DNA from: Atrina japonica
Taxonomy: Eukaryota; Mollusca; Bivalvia; Pterioida; Pinnidae
NCBI GenBank assembly: GCA_030159075.1
Contig: BROG01000109.1
Coordinates: forward strand, 1,387,001 to 1,451,000
Direction of reading: 5' to 3'
DNA: 64,000 bases
Shown: one piece after another, positions 49,429 to 61,586 of the stretch
How the letters are laid out: every line of letters starts with the position of its first letter
How positions within the stretch are numbered: position 1 is the stretch's first letter
The notes under the pieces: model-generated
Databases searched by the model: none
Told to the model about the DNA's origin: nothing
The model's input: only the letters and a program-made list of their open reading frames with translations
Made by a program: the position numbers and the translations under genes

Positions 49429-51795
49429 GCAAAGACACTCAACAGGGATTTTTTAGTTGTTTTTTTTTACGTGTGGGATAATACATTTCTGGATAAATTA
49501 AGAAATGTTATTTTTGAAATGATTATACTTGGAACATCAAAGGTAGTGTAATAATGTTAAATTCAAATGTGTGTAAAACTCCATTTAAAATGTATATCAA
49601 CACATTTATTAGCATCCTAAGTTAGTTCAATAGTAGGTATATATCCAATTAAGTAATATAAAAAGTCGGGGGAAAAATGATGCATGGAAAGATTAGAATC
49701 ACCATTAATTTGCTTAATTTTGTCCTTAAAATTTGTCAGTTACAGCAGCTCTGGATTGCAATATGTGTCCCAGTGGTCTGATGACAGTGATGAAGTGATA
49801 GATTAATTGGATGGTGTTTTTGTTTTTGTTTTTATTCAGATGAATATTACGACTTTGTTGATATTGATGTTTATTGTTCATAATCTATATCATGCTCATT
49901 CACAAACGGTAATTTGCGACATTGTACATACGTTATTGTTACATTGTTTTAACGTTTTGAGAAGACATAAAGAATTCATGTTATGTTTTTAAATATGAAA
50001 AAAAACTGTTGAGTGTTTGCCAAAGAGGAGATTGAATTTCATACCCTACCTTCTTGTTAAATCAATGCATGTTAAAGCTGACAGGTAGAAGGTTTATTGT
50101 TGACTTTTCTATATATATATTTATTGAGAATTTTTTTCCTCCTGTCGTCCCCGTTTTAATGAAATTGAAAAGTAGTGTACACGCTGCAAGGGCAACTTAT
50201 TTTTATAGTTAATACCAGTGTGGTCACTTGAACGTTTGATCTGTGATAGGATGACAGTGAGAGAATTGAGCATTTTCATGAGAAGAGCATCAAAACACTA
50301 AATTTGTAAGTCTTTTTTTATGTACATACCTTAAGTCCCCCGTCAAGGTTTTGGGACTTGGACAGATCTGGAAAAAAACTACTGGATAAGTCAGGTACAT
50401 ACCTTCGCATAGAAGGTTTTTTTTTGTTTGTTTGTTTTTTTTTTTTAATGCTTATGCGTCAATCATGATGAACTGCATATTCACTTAAATTGAAAGTGTT
50501 ATATTTATGTGAATACAGTGCAGTTATTAGCAAGAGCTTCAACAACCAAGAAAAAATGTTAAAAATATATATATATAAAAAATTCAAAACCATTCTTCGG
50601 AGTGGATTTGAGCCAAAAAAATGAGTAAAATACAAACAAAAAAAATAATTATAAAAAAAAAAAAAAAAAAAAGATATGCTGAGTATGGACTTGTGTATGG
50701 AAACAGCGAGACTGTTCCAATTCCTGAATTTGCCAGTAAATATTATTGTGTAACGGACTTGACATTTGCCTGTTGTGGTGAGTTGGGACATTTTTTTGTA
50801 CCACTCTGCTAGTGTACATGTACATGTATTATAAAACTACCTTTACGTTAATGTACACATGAGGCCATCATTGAAAAATTATTTGCTTGATGTGTCTAGA
50901 CCAATGGTTTTATAAGTGGGTTGGTATTTTTTTTTTTTTTCAATTTCTTTTTGGATAGGTAAAATGGACCAAATTTCAGGTTTTTAATGAGAGAAAAATG
51001 TGTGCAAAACTGCCTTAGAAAATATATTGTACCGTCACCCCAGATTCGGGGGGGGGGGAGCTTTATAGATGGGTCAGTCTGGTCGCATCAAATGAATCTT
51101 TTTCTTTTCTGGGCCTCTACTGAATTATCAGTTAATTGTTACAATAAAGTATTTGACTTTGTTTGTTGAAAGTGCTAAACAATGTATACATGATGAAAGT
51201 TATAGAAAATGTGATCTCTTTTTAAATCTGTATTTACATCGTTTTAAAAATCATACAAAATTTCTTCTATTAATTTTTGTTATAGAAACTTTATTATCCA
51301 TATGATTCCTATTGACATGATTTTGGCATGCATACATTTGCGTTCCATTGATTGCATGTTTAACCCATTTATCCCTGAAGACACATTTTGACTACTATAA
51401 GTCATTGATTTATGGAAGAGTCCATTGTGTTTCAGGGATTGATGAGTAAACAAAGCTCTTTTTACGCAACTTTCCAAATTATCATCGATTGATATTGGTT
51501 TTGTTTTAAAGAAAGCATTGGTAAATTATTCAATGAAGGAATTTTAGAAATGGATAATGAGATGATTAAATGCAAGAGTGATAAAAGCATGTTTGCAAAG
51601 AAAATGTTGTTTTTGAAGTAATTTGGAATTACGACATTTTAACATGTTTGATCAGGTTGTCAAGATCTAGTGCTAATGTTTAAATGCAGAATATTATTTT
51701 ATTTGTTGTACTAAAAGTAGAGCTGTCTGCTTTTACAAATCAATCCAATATTCTTATCTTGTAACCACAAGTTGATGGTGCAAGAAATAAATGTA
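49429..51795 (+). promoter_or_regulatory. Probable long 3' UTR of the Maf gene
   Basis: AT-rich sequence without supported ORFs. AATAAA at 51786-51791 with a GT-rich stretch shortly after is the best poly(A) signal; another candidate lies near 51143. The extent is an inference. A TTAA-hairpin element (51361-51449) lies inside it. Confidence 0.4.
51361..51449 (+). mobile_element. TTAA-hairpin element in the presumed Maf 3' UTR
   Basis: TTTAACCCATTTATCCCTGA ... TTTCAGGGATTGATGAGTAA. Confidence 0.7.
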
Positions 51796-51999
51796 TAAAA
51801 AGAAGTTTGAACGAGTTGTTCTTTATTTACTCAAGGATCTGAAATAACTTTTGTTTCCATGGTGTTGTGTGAGCTTCTGGACCACTTCCGGATTAGATTT
51901 TATACTGGCATTGTACATGCTAATAATGTTTGAATATTGTGTAATCTTGGCATAGAAATTGTAATCTTTATTGCAATTTTACAGAGACTGAAACACAAA

Positions 52000-52115
52000 T
52001 GCCCCCGGTCTGAACAAAATATTGCACTTTATATGTAAGCGGGACGTAATTACTGACAGACAGACGATCCAAACACTATAGATGCTTCTTGTGGACCTTA
52101 AGGCCAGGGGCATAA
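52000..52115 (-). repeat. GGGGGCATATAGTG-type repeat
   Basis: ATGCCCCCGGTCTGAACAAA, ATGTAAGCGGGACGTAATTA and GATCCAAACACTATAGATGC, inverse of 10507-10640. Confidence 0.65.
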
Positions 52116-52134
52116 AAACGGTCTTCGAAAATGC

Positions 52135-52370
52135 TGTACAACTGGAAAATTTCGCCCCCAGTTACAGTGTATTTTCGCCCTTTTTCACCAGAAACCATAC
52201 TCGGTCATCCCAAAATAGTTTTGCCCTAAATCAACAGTTTGGTGGATGACACATTTCTATTCTTAAATCACCATTTACATGTAACTTGAAAATTCATCTT
52301 TCATTTTAAATATGCTCCTTTTATTTAAGGATGAAAATTCTATGGGAACGAAAATTTCTTGGTATACAAT
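52135..52370. mobile_element. M4 palindromic MITE
   Basis: ACTGGAAAATTTCGCCCCCA at the left; GGGAACGAAAATTTCTTGGT at the right. Confidence 0.65.
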
Positions 52371-53273
52371 ATATATAAATTGCTTAGAACATGAAATCTT
52401 TCAAAATAATATACCTATATCACTGTTTGATCTTCAATATTTTCACCTTATGTGCAGCAGTAATCTTCAAGAGTCTGCAGATTTGGAAATGGACTCTGAC
52501 AACAAGATTTCGGAATTCTTTGACGTATAAAAGTTCAGTCTAAAACTAAATGTACAGTGTTGGACAATATATATTTCAATTCATACAAATGTAACACAGA
52601 CTTGTATTTAGTACGGTAGCTTTTTGGAGGCGTTTTCTAGTTTAAAATCAACTCTTTTGCAAACTCTATAGTCGGTTTAATGACCCTGCAAGTTGTTTGC
52701 AATCACATTCTTTCACTAAACGGAATTGTTGAGTTACATATAGCTGTTATATAATAACGTAAATGTTGAATGGCGTATACATCTAATAACTTGGACTTGT
52801 TTGTCACTGGTGTTTATTTGAATTCGACTGTGGACTTATGATGGATATAGCTGGTCGGCAGAGATGCATACTCTTCCATGACACATGATCCCACCTTATT
52901 TTCAGAGGTCAATGTTGGTCTAATGTTCACCAGATTTGTATACTGTCTCCTGGAGTGTGTTTGTTTCACTGTCCAGGACATTCCAGACAAGTGGAACATC
53001 AATCAAATGCTCTGAAACACTGTCCTGGACAGATTCTAACTGTGCCAGCGGAAAAGGTGGTGTGGTTTTTCGCAACTATCCAAAGGGTGTTGCAGCACAA
53101 ATGGGAATTTTGTAAATTTTATCGTCATCTTTGAAATTACTACTTCCTGTCCTGGTACGTTCAATTGCAACATGTTCTGAGACTGTGCCGGAACAGTACT
53201 CTGAATCGAGCGCACCCCTGATGATATATACTTTGATATGTATGATGTATATTTAAAACTTCAGAGATATGTT
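52371..53273. other. Intergenic stretch with one low-copy repeat
   Basis: GTTTGTTTCACTGTCCAGGA then CATTCCAGACAAGTGGAACA near 52960-53000 also occurs at 27357-27400, so part of this stretch is a dispersed repeat. Otherwise nothing was recognised. Confidence 0.5.
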
Positions 53274-53360
53274 TTAACTCGTTCACCCCTAAAGACACAT
53301 TTGGACTGGTCTAAGCCATTGATACAGAGAAAAGTCCATTGTTCTTCAAGGGTTGATGAA
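53274..53360 (+). mobile_element. TTAA-hairpin element
   Basis: TTTAACTCGTTCACCCCTAA ... TCAAGGGTTGATGAA. Confidence 0.72.
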
Positions 53361-53539
53361 CAAACCAAGTCCTGATTGTTTTATGGGCCTGTGGACTGGT
53401 AAATTTGAAGACGGTTAAATTATTGAACTTGTCAGTTGTCCATCTGGGTGTTTACCATACATATTAAAGGGAAGTGAATTGCTAGCTACATGTACATTGA
53501 CCACTGGAATGGTCAGGTGTGTGTTTCAGAATTATTTTA

Positions 53540-53715
53540 AGTAAAACCTCATTGTGCTGCCATTTTTTCAGCCCATATTTGGCATTTTAAAGGAGTTTGG
53601 CGATAGATTTAGGGAAATCTTAAATGAAATTATAGAAAAAAGTGGACTTTCAAAAATTATTGCGTAAAGTGAGGTGGCAAATGAAACAAGGGGCATTATC
53701 AAGAGGTTTTACTGT
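53540..53715. mobile_element. CAGTAAAACC MITE, uninterrupted copy
   Basis: GTAAAACCTCATTGTGCTGC ... GGGGCATTATCAAGAGGTTT then TACTG before TA. It serves as the empty-site reference for 26272-26838. Confidence 0.7.
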
Positions 53716-53813
53716 ACTAGAGCAGTGGGACCTGTCTTTAGAGACCAGGAACAATGTCTGCCGTTCAACTGTAATGACTTGATGAAGTGAACTACAACAG
53801 CATAAAACAACTA

Positions 53814-53992
53814 CAGTGAAACTTGTATATAACGACCTCCTTAGGGACTCAAGAAAACCGGTTTTTATAGGGAGGTGGTCTTTATATAGTGGTTGATTTG
53901 TACACAAATGATACTATTGGGGACAGCAAAAAACGGTCTATGTGACAAGGTGGTCTTTATACACAGGTGGTCGCTAAAGCAGGTTTTACTGT
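53814..53992. mobile_element. T2 MITE
   Basis: Left TA|CAGTGAAACTTGTATATAAC, right GGTCGCTAAAGCAGGTTTTA then CTG. Confidence 0.78.
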
Positions 53993-54048
53993 GTCGGTAA
54001 CCAGAAAAACTTTGATATTTTCTTTGCATAGGAACTGTATGGTTTATA

Positions 54049-54209
54049 CAGTGGAACCAGACTTGTCAGGCAGCAACCTGTCTTGTGACACCACATTCTG
54101 ATGGCCATTCGGTTAAGTAATCCTTTAGATAAAACTTCTGACCGACCACCTGTCTGGTAACTTACCATCAGTGACAGGAGGTGTTGTCTTTCAAGACAAA
54201 TTCCACTGT
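54049..54209. mobile_element. T1 MITE
   Basis: Left TA|CAGTGGAACCAGACTTGTC, right CAAGACAAATTCCACTG before TA. Confidence 0.72.
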
Positions 54210-54239
54210 ACAAGGAGCTAACACAGCATATACATTGCT

Positions 54240-54354
54240 CCCACGCGAAATTTGGTCTCTCGAGACCAGTGGTTCCTCGGAGGAGGTGTTATTTACAGAT
54301 ATTTTACTGATTGGTTATCAAAATGTGGTGGTCTTATAAAGACTGGTTTAACTG
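54240..54354. repeat. T1 MITE fragment
   Basis: GGTCTCTCGAGACCAGTGGT ... GGTGGTCTTATAAAGACTGG then TTTAACTG. Confidence 0.6.
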
Positions 54355-54497
54355 TGCATGTCTCAGTCCTTCTCTGTCTGTGTGTTTTGATTGGGGATGC
54401 ATAGCAATTTTTAAAACTACAATGATTTTTTTTTTTTTCAGTTGTTAGAAATATTTGATAATACAAAAAATGATATGCCGGTAAATAAAATTTCATG

Positions 54498-54548
54498 AGA
54501 TTCTGTGAAGCTGTAGGATAAGTGAAAAAATGTTGAGTGTGGTGTTAA
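54498..54548 (+). repeat. SINE S1 tail scrap
   Basis: GGATAAGTGAAAAAATGTTG then AGTGTGGTGTTAATA. Confidence 0.45.
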
Positions 54549-54556
54549 TACTAGTA

Positions 54557-54729
54557 CAGTCAACCTGTCTTGAGAGACACCTTTTTTTTTTTAACCACAA
54601 TTTGAAAACCAATAAGTTTAATATCTGTAAATAAAACCTCTGTTGATGGATAACCTGTCTTGAAAGACCATTTATTTCTTAGGGCAGATGGGGTGGGTGG
54701 GGGTGGTCCCTCAAGTCAGGTTCTACTGT
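54557..54729. mobile_element. T1 MITE
   Basis: Left TA|CAGTCAACCTGTCTTGAGA, right GGTCCCTCAAGTCAGGTTCT then ACTG before TA. Confidence 0.75.
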
Positions 54730-55102
54730 ACAATAATTCTGTATGATGTAGAGCATATGGTAGTCCATGTAATAACAAACATTGCATATCATTGACTCAA
54801 ACTGTGAAATTTTTGTAATCGTTAAGATCACACAAATTGGTAGTTACTGGTAAACGCCAACAGTTTAACAGAATTTCAAATGAAACTACTGCCAAGGGAG
54901 GTAACTGGGAAATATCCACTTTCAATAGAATATGTCAAGATATACATTAAGTACAATAACCACAGTTACTAGAATGTTTTATGAATATACATTTATAACT
55001 AAGCTAAATCAAAATCACTTTTCACCTCTGCTTGATACATTGTCACTTGCAGTTGGGGGAGGGAGGAATTCTGGGTTAGAATGAAAACCACGCTGTATAT
55101 AA

Positions 55103-56080
55103 CATATTTGACCGAATATGTGCCAAGGGCACTATAAAAAAAGCAAAAATGGATGGATGCTTATTGAGACTAATTGATAGTCAAACTGATGTAAAACAGT
55201 TTATTTTTATGCCCCCGTGACAAAATGTTGGGGGGGGGGGGTCATATTAAATTACCCCTGTCTTTCCGTCTGTCCATTCATCTGTTCGTCTCCTCCTGCA
55301 GTTTTTAAGGTATAGCTTTGATATTTTGTAGGTTGTTTGAACACATATTGGAGGTGTGCATGTCTACAGGATTTTTATTTTTTTCAAATATTCCAAAAAT
55401 GCCAGGTAGTTGGACGTAGTCATTTTTTTGTACCAGTTGCATAAAGAGATCATGTATTGTCCGGCTATCTCCTCCTACAGTTTTTAAGCTACAACTTTAA
55501 TATTTTGTAGTTTGTTTGTACACATAATGGAGGTGTGCATGTTTACAGGATTTTGAGTTTTTTAATATTCTCAAAATGCCAGATAGTTGGACTTTGCCAA
55601 TTCCTTTTACTAAAAGTCAAAAAGGGGGATGTTAGATATTCTCAAAATTCAGTAGTTGTCCTGATGATATTGTTATATGATTGAAAACATAGTTTTTACT
55701 ACTACAATTGAATGTCCCTAATGCAATAACTTAATTGTTACTAAAATAAGATTTTTTAGTGTTGTCAAATATGTAATTAACACGGGAAATATTTAGTCAA
55801 AACTGGAAAGTTGGTGACCTCTGGAAATGGATAGTTGAACTTTGTGACTACTTAACCTGGAAAGTTGAACTTTCAAGACTGAAAGTTGCATAAAATGTTT
55901 GCTATTGTTGATCAGCAATTCAGTTATTACCGAGGACACCTATTGACATTCTTCTGTTGCTGGGGGTAAAGATAAACTGTTACTTATGCTTTTCCAGTCC
56001 ACATCTCCTTGTCAAATGGCTAGAAAAGATTCTCGATCATGTAAAAAAGAAGGTGAGTAAAACTTTACAATAGGGGAGGG
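55103..56080. mobile_element. F7 element copy with inserted ATGCCCCCGTG repeat
   Basis: The left end (TTTGACCGAATATGTGCCAA, GGATGCTTATTGAGACTAAT) and the right part (ATTCTTCTGTTGCTGGGGGT, CCACATCTCCTTGTCAAATG) match 28882-29571. In between, 55205-55640 is a foreign repeat beginning ATGCCCCCGTGACAAAATGT. Confidence 0.55.
55205..55640 (+). repeat. ATGCCCCCG repeat with an internal ~170-bp direct duplication
   Basis: CTCCTGCAGTTTTTAAGGTA and CTCCTACAGTTTTTAAGCTA each begin a block containing TATTTTGTAG(G/T)TTGTTTG, GGAGGTGTGCATGT and TACAGGATTTT. Confidence 0.65.
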
Positions 56081-56297
56081 GTGCTTTTGTATTTGTATGT
56101 AGTAAAGTTGGCAGAACATTCAAGTGAGACAAAATAACGAAGGCCCAGTGCTATGCCTATCATTTCTAATGCAATGGTGGTGACTTACGAGGAATTAAAT
56201 GAAAGCCAATCTCTTGTATCAAATATAGGCCTATTTCATATACTTGTATAGGTATACGTATGAGTGGGAGATGCTTTACTATTTATTTTGTTGTTCT

Positions 56298-56390
56298 TAA
56301 ACTTATCCACCCCTGAAGACACATTTGGACTGGCCTAAATCACTGATTTACAGAAGAGTCCATTGTTTTTTTTCAGGGGTTGATGAGTTC
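56298..56390 (+). mobile_element. TTAA-hairpin element
   Basis: TTAAACTTATCCACCCCTGA ... TTCAGGGGTTGATGAGTT. Confidence 0.75.
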
Positions 56391-56465
56391 ATGTTTACAA
56401 AAAAAAAATCAATTACATGACGATGTAATCTTCAGATGAAGTGCAACAGATGCGATGCATCCTCT

Positions 56466-56555
56466 TTAACTCATAAACCCCTGAAAAACAATGGACTCTT
56501 CCGTAAATCAATGACTAAGGTCGGTCCAAATGTGCCTTTAGGGGTGAATAAGTTA
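56466..56555 (-). mobile_element. TTAA-hairpin element
   Basis: TTAACTCATAAACCCCTGAA ... TTTAGGGGTGAATAAGTTAA. Complete at both ends. Confidence 0.8.
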
Positions 56556-56590
56556 AAATGGCCATTTAGACCCTTACCATGGACCTTGTT

Positions 56591-57526
56591 TTAAGGAGGT
56601 ATTAAACAACTGACTCCCAAATTCAATTTTCTTCATTTTTTTTTCTTTTAATACTTCATTGTGATCTCTATTGAAATGAAAAAATGTAAAAAATATTTAT
56701 CTGCACAATTTTGAGAAATAGTACTTTGAATATCCTCCACTGAGGCATATCTAGGATTCAACAGGCCAATCTAATTTCTGTTAACTGTTTCAAATATAAA
56801 TATATATCAAAAACATGAATCAATACAGGTAAAGAAATATTTAACTTATAAAATTATAATGGGAAAAGAATATTGAATGTATGTTTTGCAATATCAATAT
56901 GATAAAGGTTTCCATGAGTATAGCAAATATAGAACAAAAATTCATAATTTTCTCCTAAAATTTGACAATTTACAAAAATCTGTAAATTCAATTTTCCCCC
57001 CCAAATATTTTCATAATCCTTAAGGTATTGTTATATAACATTATGAATATGAAAAGAATATATGCACAGAAATATAAAATATGGTCACCAAAATGCCTGT
57101 TAACTATTGTGACACGTTAGTTACATCGGGTTCGGTATTTGTCTGGCACGACTAAAATTTGAAAAAATAGATAAGTAAATACCGAATATGAAATAATTGA
57201 TTAAATGTTAAAATTAGTCTTGTGACATTTTAAATGAAAACAATTTCCTTATAAATGTCATTGTTGTAGGTAGGAGCGTCATTATGATGATTACACCCAT
57301 CATTCTGGTAAATATGTGTCATCATTGCAATTTACGATTTGTCAAATGCCCAACATGGCACCTTTAGGCAAACTTTTCCATCATGACGTCACAATTATAG
57401 AGCCCGTCAAACATTTGTGTGTTTATGACATCACAAGATAATGACGTTAGAAAGCACAATAAACATTTTTAACGAATGCATTCCGAATGTCCAGCATTAT
57501 TCGGATAGTGTTTAATTCCTCCTTAA
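56591..57526. mobile_element. 0.94-kb non-autonomous element bounded by TTAA
   Basis: TTAAGGAGGTATTAAACA at the left and TGTTTAATTCCTCCTTAA at the right are inverted, with TTAA at both outer edges. The interior is non-coding and has a TGACGTCA near 57385. A TTAA target is typical of piggyBac and Kolobok elements. Confidence 0.7.
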
Positions 57527-57589
57527 TAAATCACACACATTTTTGGTATTAGGAATTGGGCCTTATTTCGATTCCCTACAATAGGGTGG

Positions 57590-57922
57590 AAAATCCCTGC
57601 CTATAATGTTAAATGAGCTATTTTTTGCCTTTTTCACCAATATGAAATCACATTCCTGACCATGGTAACCAGGGGAATTAACTCTACAATAGCCAAGTTT
57701 GGGTCCTGCTAGGTTCTTGGAGAATGCATTCAGCAATAAAAAATAACCACCATTTAGATAGCAAAATTTTCAAGGTAAAATTTGAAGCACAGACATAAGT
57801 GTCTTCCATGAGACTAAGGTAATTTAGGGCAAATTTAAGACTGGGTAAATATTTTTTCTGTCATAAAAAGGCAAAAATAGCCAGGGCCAAAATAACCAGG
57901 GCCAAAAATTTCCAGGTTTAAA
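57590..57922. mobile_element. M4 palindromic MITE, longer variant
   Basis: GGTGGAAAATCCCTGCCTAT at the left; CCAGGGCCAAAAATTTCCAG then GTTTAAAG at the right, with an insertion-like stretch inside. Confidence 0.5.
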
Positions 57923-58029
57923 GTATTTTGTACATCATATAACTTTGGAGGCTCAGCTGATACTCACTAGCCTCCTTCCTGTCTGGGTCACAGTCTTTGA
58001 GTGTCTCCCCTTACCTAACTACACTCTCT

Positions 58030-58860
58030 CTCTCTGTGACTTTCTGTCTCTAGTATATGTGAGGAAACCTGCAAATTATTGAACTTAAAAAAGGCAATAA
58101 GATATGAACTATTGGATAAAAAATGTGCACAACAGTATATGTTAATTATTGGATAAGAAAATGCAAAATAACATGCAAGTTATTGAATTTTAAAAATGTG
58201 CAATAAAATATATGTTTTCTTTGTTTGTTTGTTTAAACGTTGTTCTAAGCCACACTCGTTAACTTTTACACATCTTATGAACCAGTTGACTAAAATTAAC
58301 CAAACTTGTCAGGAAGTATCCACATGTGAAGCCTTGTAAAGTTTGCGAATGAAAAGGGGTTAGGGCCCATGGGGGACGTCAACAGGGGCCAAAAAGGACC
58401 AAAACTTGGTACATCTTTTAAAGTCTTCTTCTCATGACCCAATGATAAGATAATTTTTAAATTTTGTATGCATGATTATTAAGTCAATGTATACATAAAG
58501 CAAGATGTGTTTGTGAAATGCAAATGCCCCCGGTCCCAAATTTATATGTAAGTGGGATGGAATTACAGACAGATGGATGATCCAAACACTAGATGCCCCC
58601 CGATGGACCTTTCAGGCCAAGGGCATACAAATTAGGGGTACTTCAGTAACGTAGAGTGCAGTTTTGTATACATGGCTTAATATTTCAATTTTTACCTATT
58701 GACTTTTTGTCATTATTGATTACGAAAAAAAATAAAAATGCAATGAAATGTGAATGATTGAATAAAAAATATACAACAAAAGAAAATATGCAACAAAATG
58801 TGTGAATTATTGAATAAAAAATAAACACAACAAAACGTGAATTATTAAATAAAGATATTG
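58030..58860. repeat. AT-rich ~45-bp tandem repeat split by an inserted repeat
   Basis: 58055-58215 and 58735-58860 share ATTATTGAATAAAAAAT and ATGCAACAAAATGTG-type units. The interval 58220-58640 is a different dispersed repeat ending in the ATGCCCCCGGTCC / GATCCAAACACTAGATGCCC block. Confidence 0.6.
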
Positions 58861-58974
58861 ATCAGTTGTAGAAACGATCACTCAGGTGTGTCACAGACAT
58901 TTTATTATTAATTCATTTACACTCTTAGATGAAGTAACATATATGCAGAGACACATGTGTATTAAGATGTGCTG

Positions 58975-59575
58975 ACACATATACACACATATTTGAGAAC
59001 TGACACACACAGATACACATGTACAGACACATACCAGTATACACACATACTCAAGCACAGACACACAAATAGACACACATGTACAGACACACATACTCAA
59101 GCACAAGCATGCACAGATACATACTCAAGCACAGGCACACAGATAGATATACATGTACAGAAACTCACATACACATACTCAATCACATGCACACACAGAT
59201 ACCAGTGGACAGACACACATACTCAATCACACACAAATAGACACACATGTACAGACACACATACTCAATCACACACACAGATACACATGTACAGACACAC
59301 ATACTCAATCACACACACATAGACACACATGTACAGACACACATACTCAATCACACATACATAGACACACATGTACAGACACACATACTCAATCACACAC
59401 ACATAGACACACATGTACAGACACACATACTCAATCACACACACATAGACACACATGTACAGGCACACATACTCAAACACAGGCACACACAGATTCACAT
59501 GCAAGGACACACATACTCAAGCACAAAGACACACACATAGATACACATGTACAGACACTCATAGTTAAGCACAGA
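58975..59575. repeat. ~42-bp CA-rich minisatellite, about 14 units
   Basis: The unit is ACACACATACTCAATCACAC then ACACATAGACACACATGTAC and AG. ORFs of Thr/His/Asp repeats on + and Cys/Val repeats on - are artefacts. Confidence 0.95.
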
Positions 59576-59589
59576 CACATATTTGTAAT

Positions 59590-59765
59590 GATTCAGAAAT
59601 ACACAGCAAAATTATATTTATAAATTAGGAAAATAAAGTGCATTCCTGGTCAGAAATACACAGCAAAATTATATATATATATTAGGAAAATAAAGTGCAT
59701 TCCTGGTCAGAAATACACAGCAAAATTATATTTATATATTAGGAAAATTGAGTGCATTCCTCTTC
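59590..59765. repeat. ~57-bp tandem triplication
   Basis: Three units of CAGAAATACACAGCAAAATT followed by ATAT...TTAGGAAAA and TAAAGTGCATTCCTGGT. Confidence 0.9.
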
Positions 59766-59892
59766 AATTGAAAACTGTAGAAATACTTGAAAACTTGTGA
59801 ATTGTGGGCCCACAAAAATATCCAATGCCCATAAAACTAGCAGTTATCAAAGATGGCAAAAAGATATAAAAGTATCTGTAAGCTAATAAATC

Positions 59893-59982
59893 CTTAACCC
59901 ATTCACCCCTGAAGACACATTTGGACTGATCTGTGTCATTGATTTTAAGTAGAGCCAATTATATCTCAGGGGTAGATGAGTT
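59893..59982 (+). mobile_element. TTAA-hairpin element
   Basis: TTAACCCATTCACCCCTGAA ... TCAGGGGTAGATGAGTTA. Confidence 0.78.
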
Positions 59983-60027
59983 ATTCATGTTTTTTACAAC
60001 TCTTTTGATCCCTTTCACCTATTTTTT

Positions 60028-60114
60028 ATCTTATCAACCCCTGAAAAACAATGAACTCTTCTGTAAGTCAATGACTTAGACCAGTCCAAATGTGTCTTTA
60101 GGGGTAAAAGAGTT
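60028..60114 (-). mobile_element. TTAA-hairpin element
   Basis: CTTATCAACCCCTGAAAAAC ... TTTAGGGGTAAAAGAGTTAA. Inverted neighbour of the previous copy. Confidence 0.76.
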
Positions 60115-60549
60115 AAAAGATTGATATTGTTTTTGTTTTTGTTTGCTTTAGAAGATTGTTATGATTTTTAACTTTTTTTTTTTATCCCTTTAAAGAGATA
60201 AAATCTGTATAATTATAACCACATGTGTTCCGACTTTTTTATATCCAACTCCAACCTGGCGAGTGAACTTCGTGGTGATTTAACGTTTTTATTTGGTTCA
60301 CTACCGATGGTCTCCATTACATTCCCAGTCTGTTTCTGTGCTTGAGATTCCAGTCATTCTCATCCAACTGAAATCAAATTAAAAAAAAAATAAATAAAAG
60401 TAATTTATCTTTTCAAAATTATCCATAACCAGTGCATTGACTTTGTTACGATCATGTGAACAGAGATGGGGGTAATGCGAGATAGATATATACAGTTGTA
60501 TGCATGCAGACACTTGATGTAAGTGGCAAGAACTGCTTGTGGCTGTCTT

Positions 60550-60890
60550 AGCAGTCGAGTTTTCACCACAAATAGAGAGTCTGGGGCTCAAGTATTCACC
60601 ACAAATAGAGAGTCTGGGGCTCAAGTATTCACCACAAATAGAGAGTCTGGGGCTCAAGTATTCACCACAAATAGAGAGTCTGGGGCTCAAGTATTCACCA
60701 CAAATAGAGAGTCTGGGGCTCAAGAGTTCACCACAAATAGAGAGTCTGGGGCTCGAGTGTTCACCACAAATAGAGAGTCCGGGGCTCAAGTGTTCACCAC
60801 AAATAGAGAGTCTAGGGCTTGAGTGTTCACCACAAATAGAGAGTCTAGGGCTTGAGTGTTCACCACAGATAGAGAGTCTAGGGCTCGAAT
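60550..60890. repeat. 33-bp minisatellite, about 10 units
   Basis: The unit is TTCACCACAAATAGAGAGTC then TGGGGCTCAAGTA. The last unit runs into AGGGCTCGAATCCCAATACC, which looks like a tRNA-type B box, so the array may have grown from a SINE head. ORFs on both strands are artefacts of the 33-bp period. Confidence 0.92.
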
Positions 60891-61081
60891 CCCAATACCA
60901 ATTAAGTTTTATCATTTTACACCCCGCCAAGTATTTTTCACTTAAAGAAACCAGGAATTGAACCTGTATCCTCATGCTCGCAAGGCGATATATATATTAT
61001 ATATTATATTAGCTATTGTAAATTCAGAAAAATTTTGTTGGTGTTTTAATTATATTTCTTTTGTTGTTTTTCATTATAGGT

Positions 61082-61265
61082 GAAACTTCTTGTATTGTTG
61101 TTTAACGTCCTACATAAGAATCTATCACTCATGGAGACGTCACCAAATGCTGGTGAAGGGCTTCAAATTTTGGCCAATGTTTGACGCTTACGGCCATTAA
61201 GCAGTGAGGTTCTTTAAAGTGCCGACAACTACTGTGACATGCGATCTTGGTTTTTACTCTCTCAT
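61082..61265 (-). mobile_element. SINE S3
   Basis: The reverse complement has GGTGACGTCTCCATGAGTGA, GGACGTTAAACAACAATACA and a body with TTCTTTAAAGTGCC-type sequence. Confidence 0.68.
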
Positions 61266-61287
61266 CTGCAGGACAGGAAAAGCCATA

Positions 61288-61405
61288 GATGAAACTTAAA
61301 GATCATGATAACATTTAGATGAAACTTAAAGACGTGATAACATTTAGATGAAACTTAAAGACGTGATAACATTTAGATGAAACTTAAAGACCGTGATAAC
61401 ATTTA
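61288..61405. repeat. ~29-bp tandem repeat, 4 units
   Basis: Unit: AACTTAAAGACGTGATAACA then TTTAGATGA. Confidence 0.88.
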
Positions 61406-61445
61406 CATAAAATACACATGACTACAGTAATAGTTATGAATTCTT

Positions 61446-61536
61446 TTAACTCATCAAACCCTCAAAGTCAATGGACTGTGCTGTAAATCAAGGTCTTAGA
61501 CCAGTCCAAATATGCATCTAGGGGTGAACGAGTTAA
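61446..61536 (-). mobile_element. TTAA-hairpin element
   Basis: TTAACTCATCAAACCCTCAA ... CTAGGGGTGAACGAGTTAA. Confidence 0.78.
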
Positions 61537-61586
61537 AAACATATTGTATAGTTTGTACTGTACTATGTTTCCTGAAGTTATAAATA

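Noticed and set aside
52814..53002. Short minus ORF in the repeat shared with 27357-27400
   Set aside because: Dispersed repeat, no domain.
58891..59623. Cys/Val-rich and Thr/His-rich ORFs, superficially like secreted repeats
   Set aside because: They are the CA-rich 42-bp minisatellite read on either strand.
60379..60975. 198-residue minus ORF and 99/140-residue plus ORFs
   Set aside because: Artefacts of the 33-bp array at 60550-60890.
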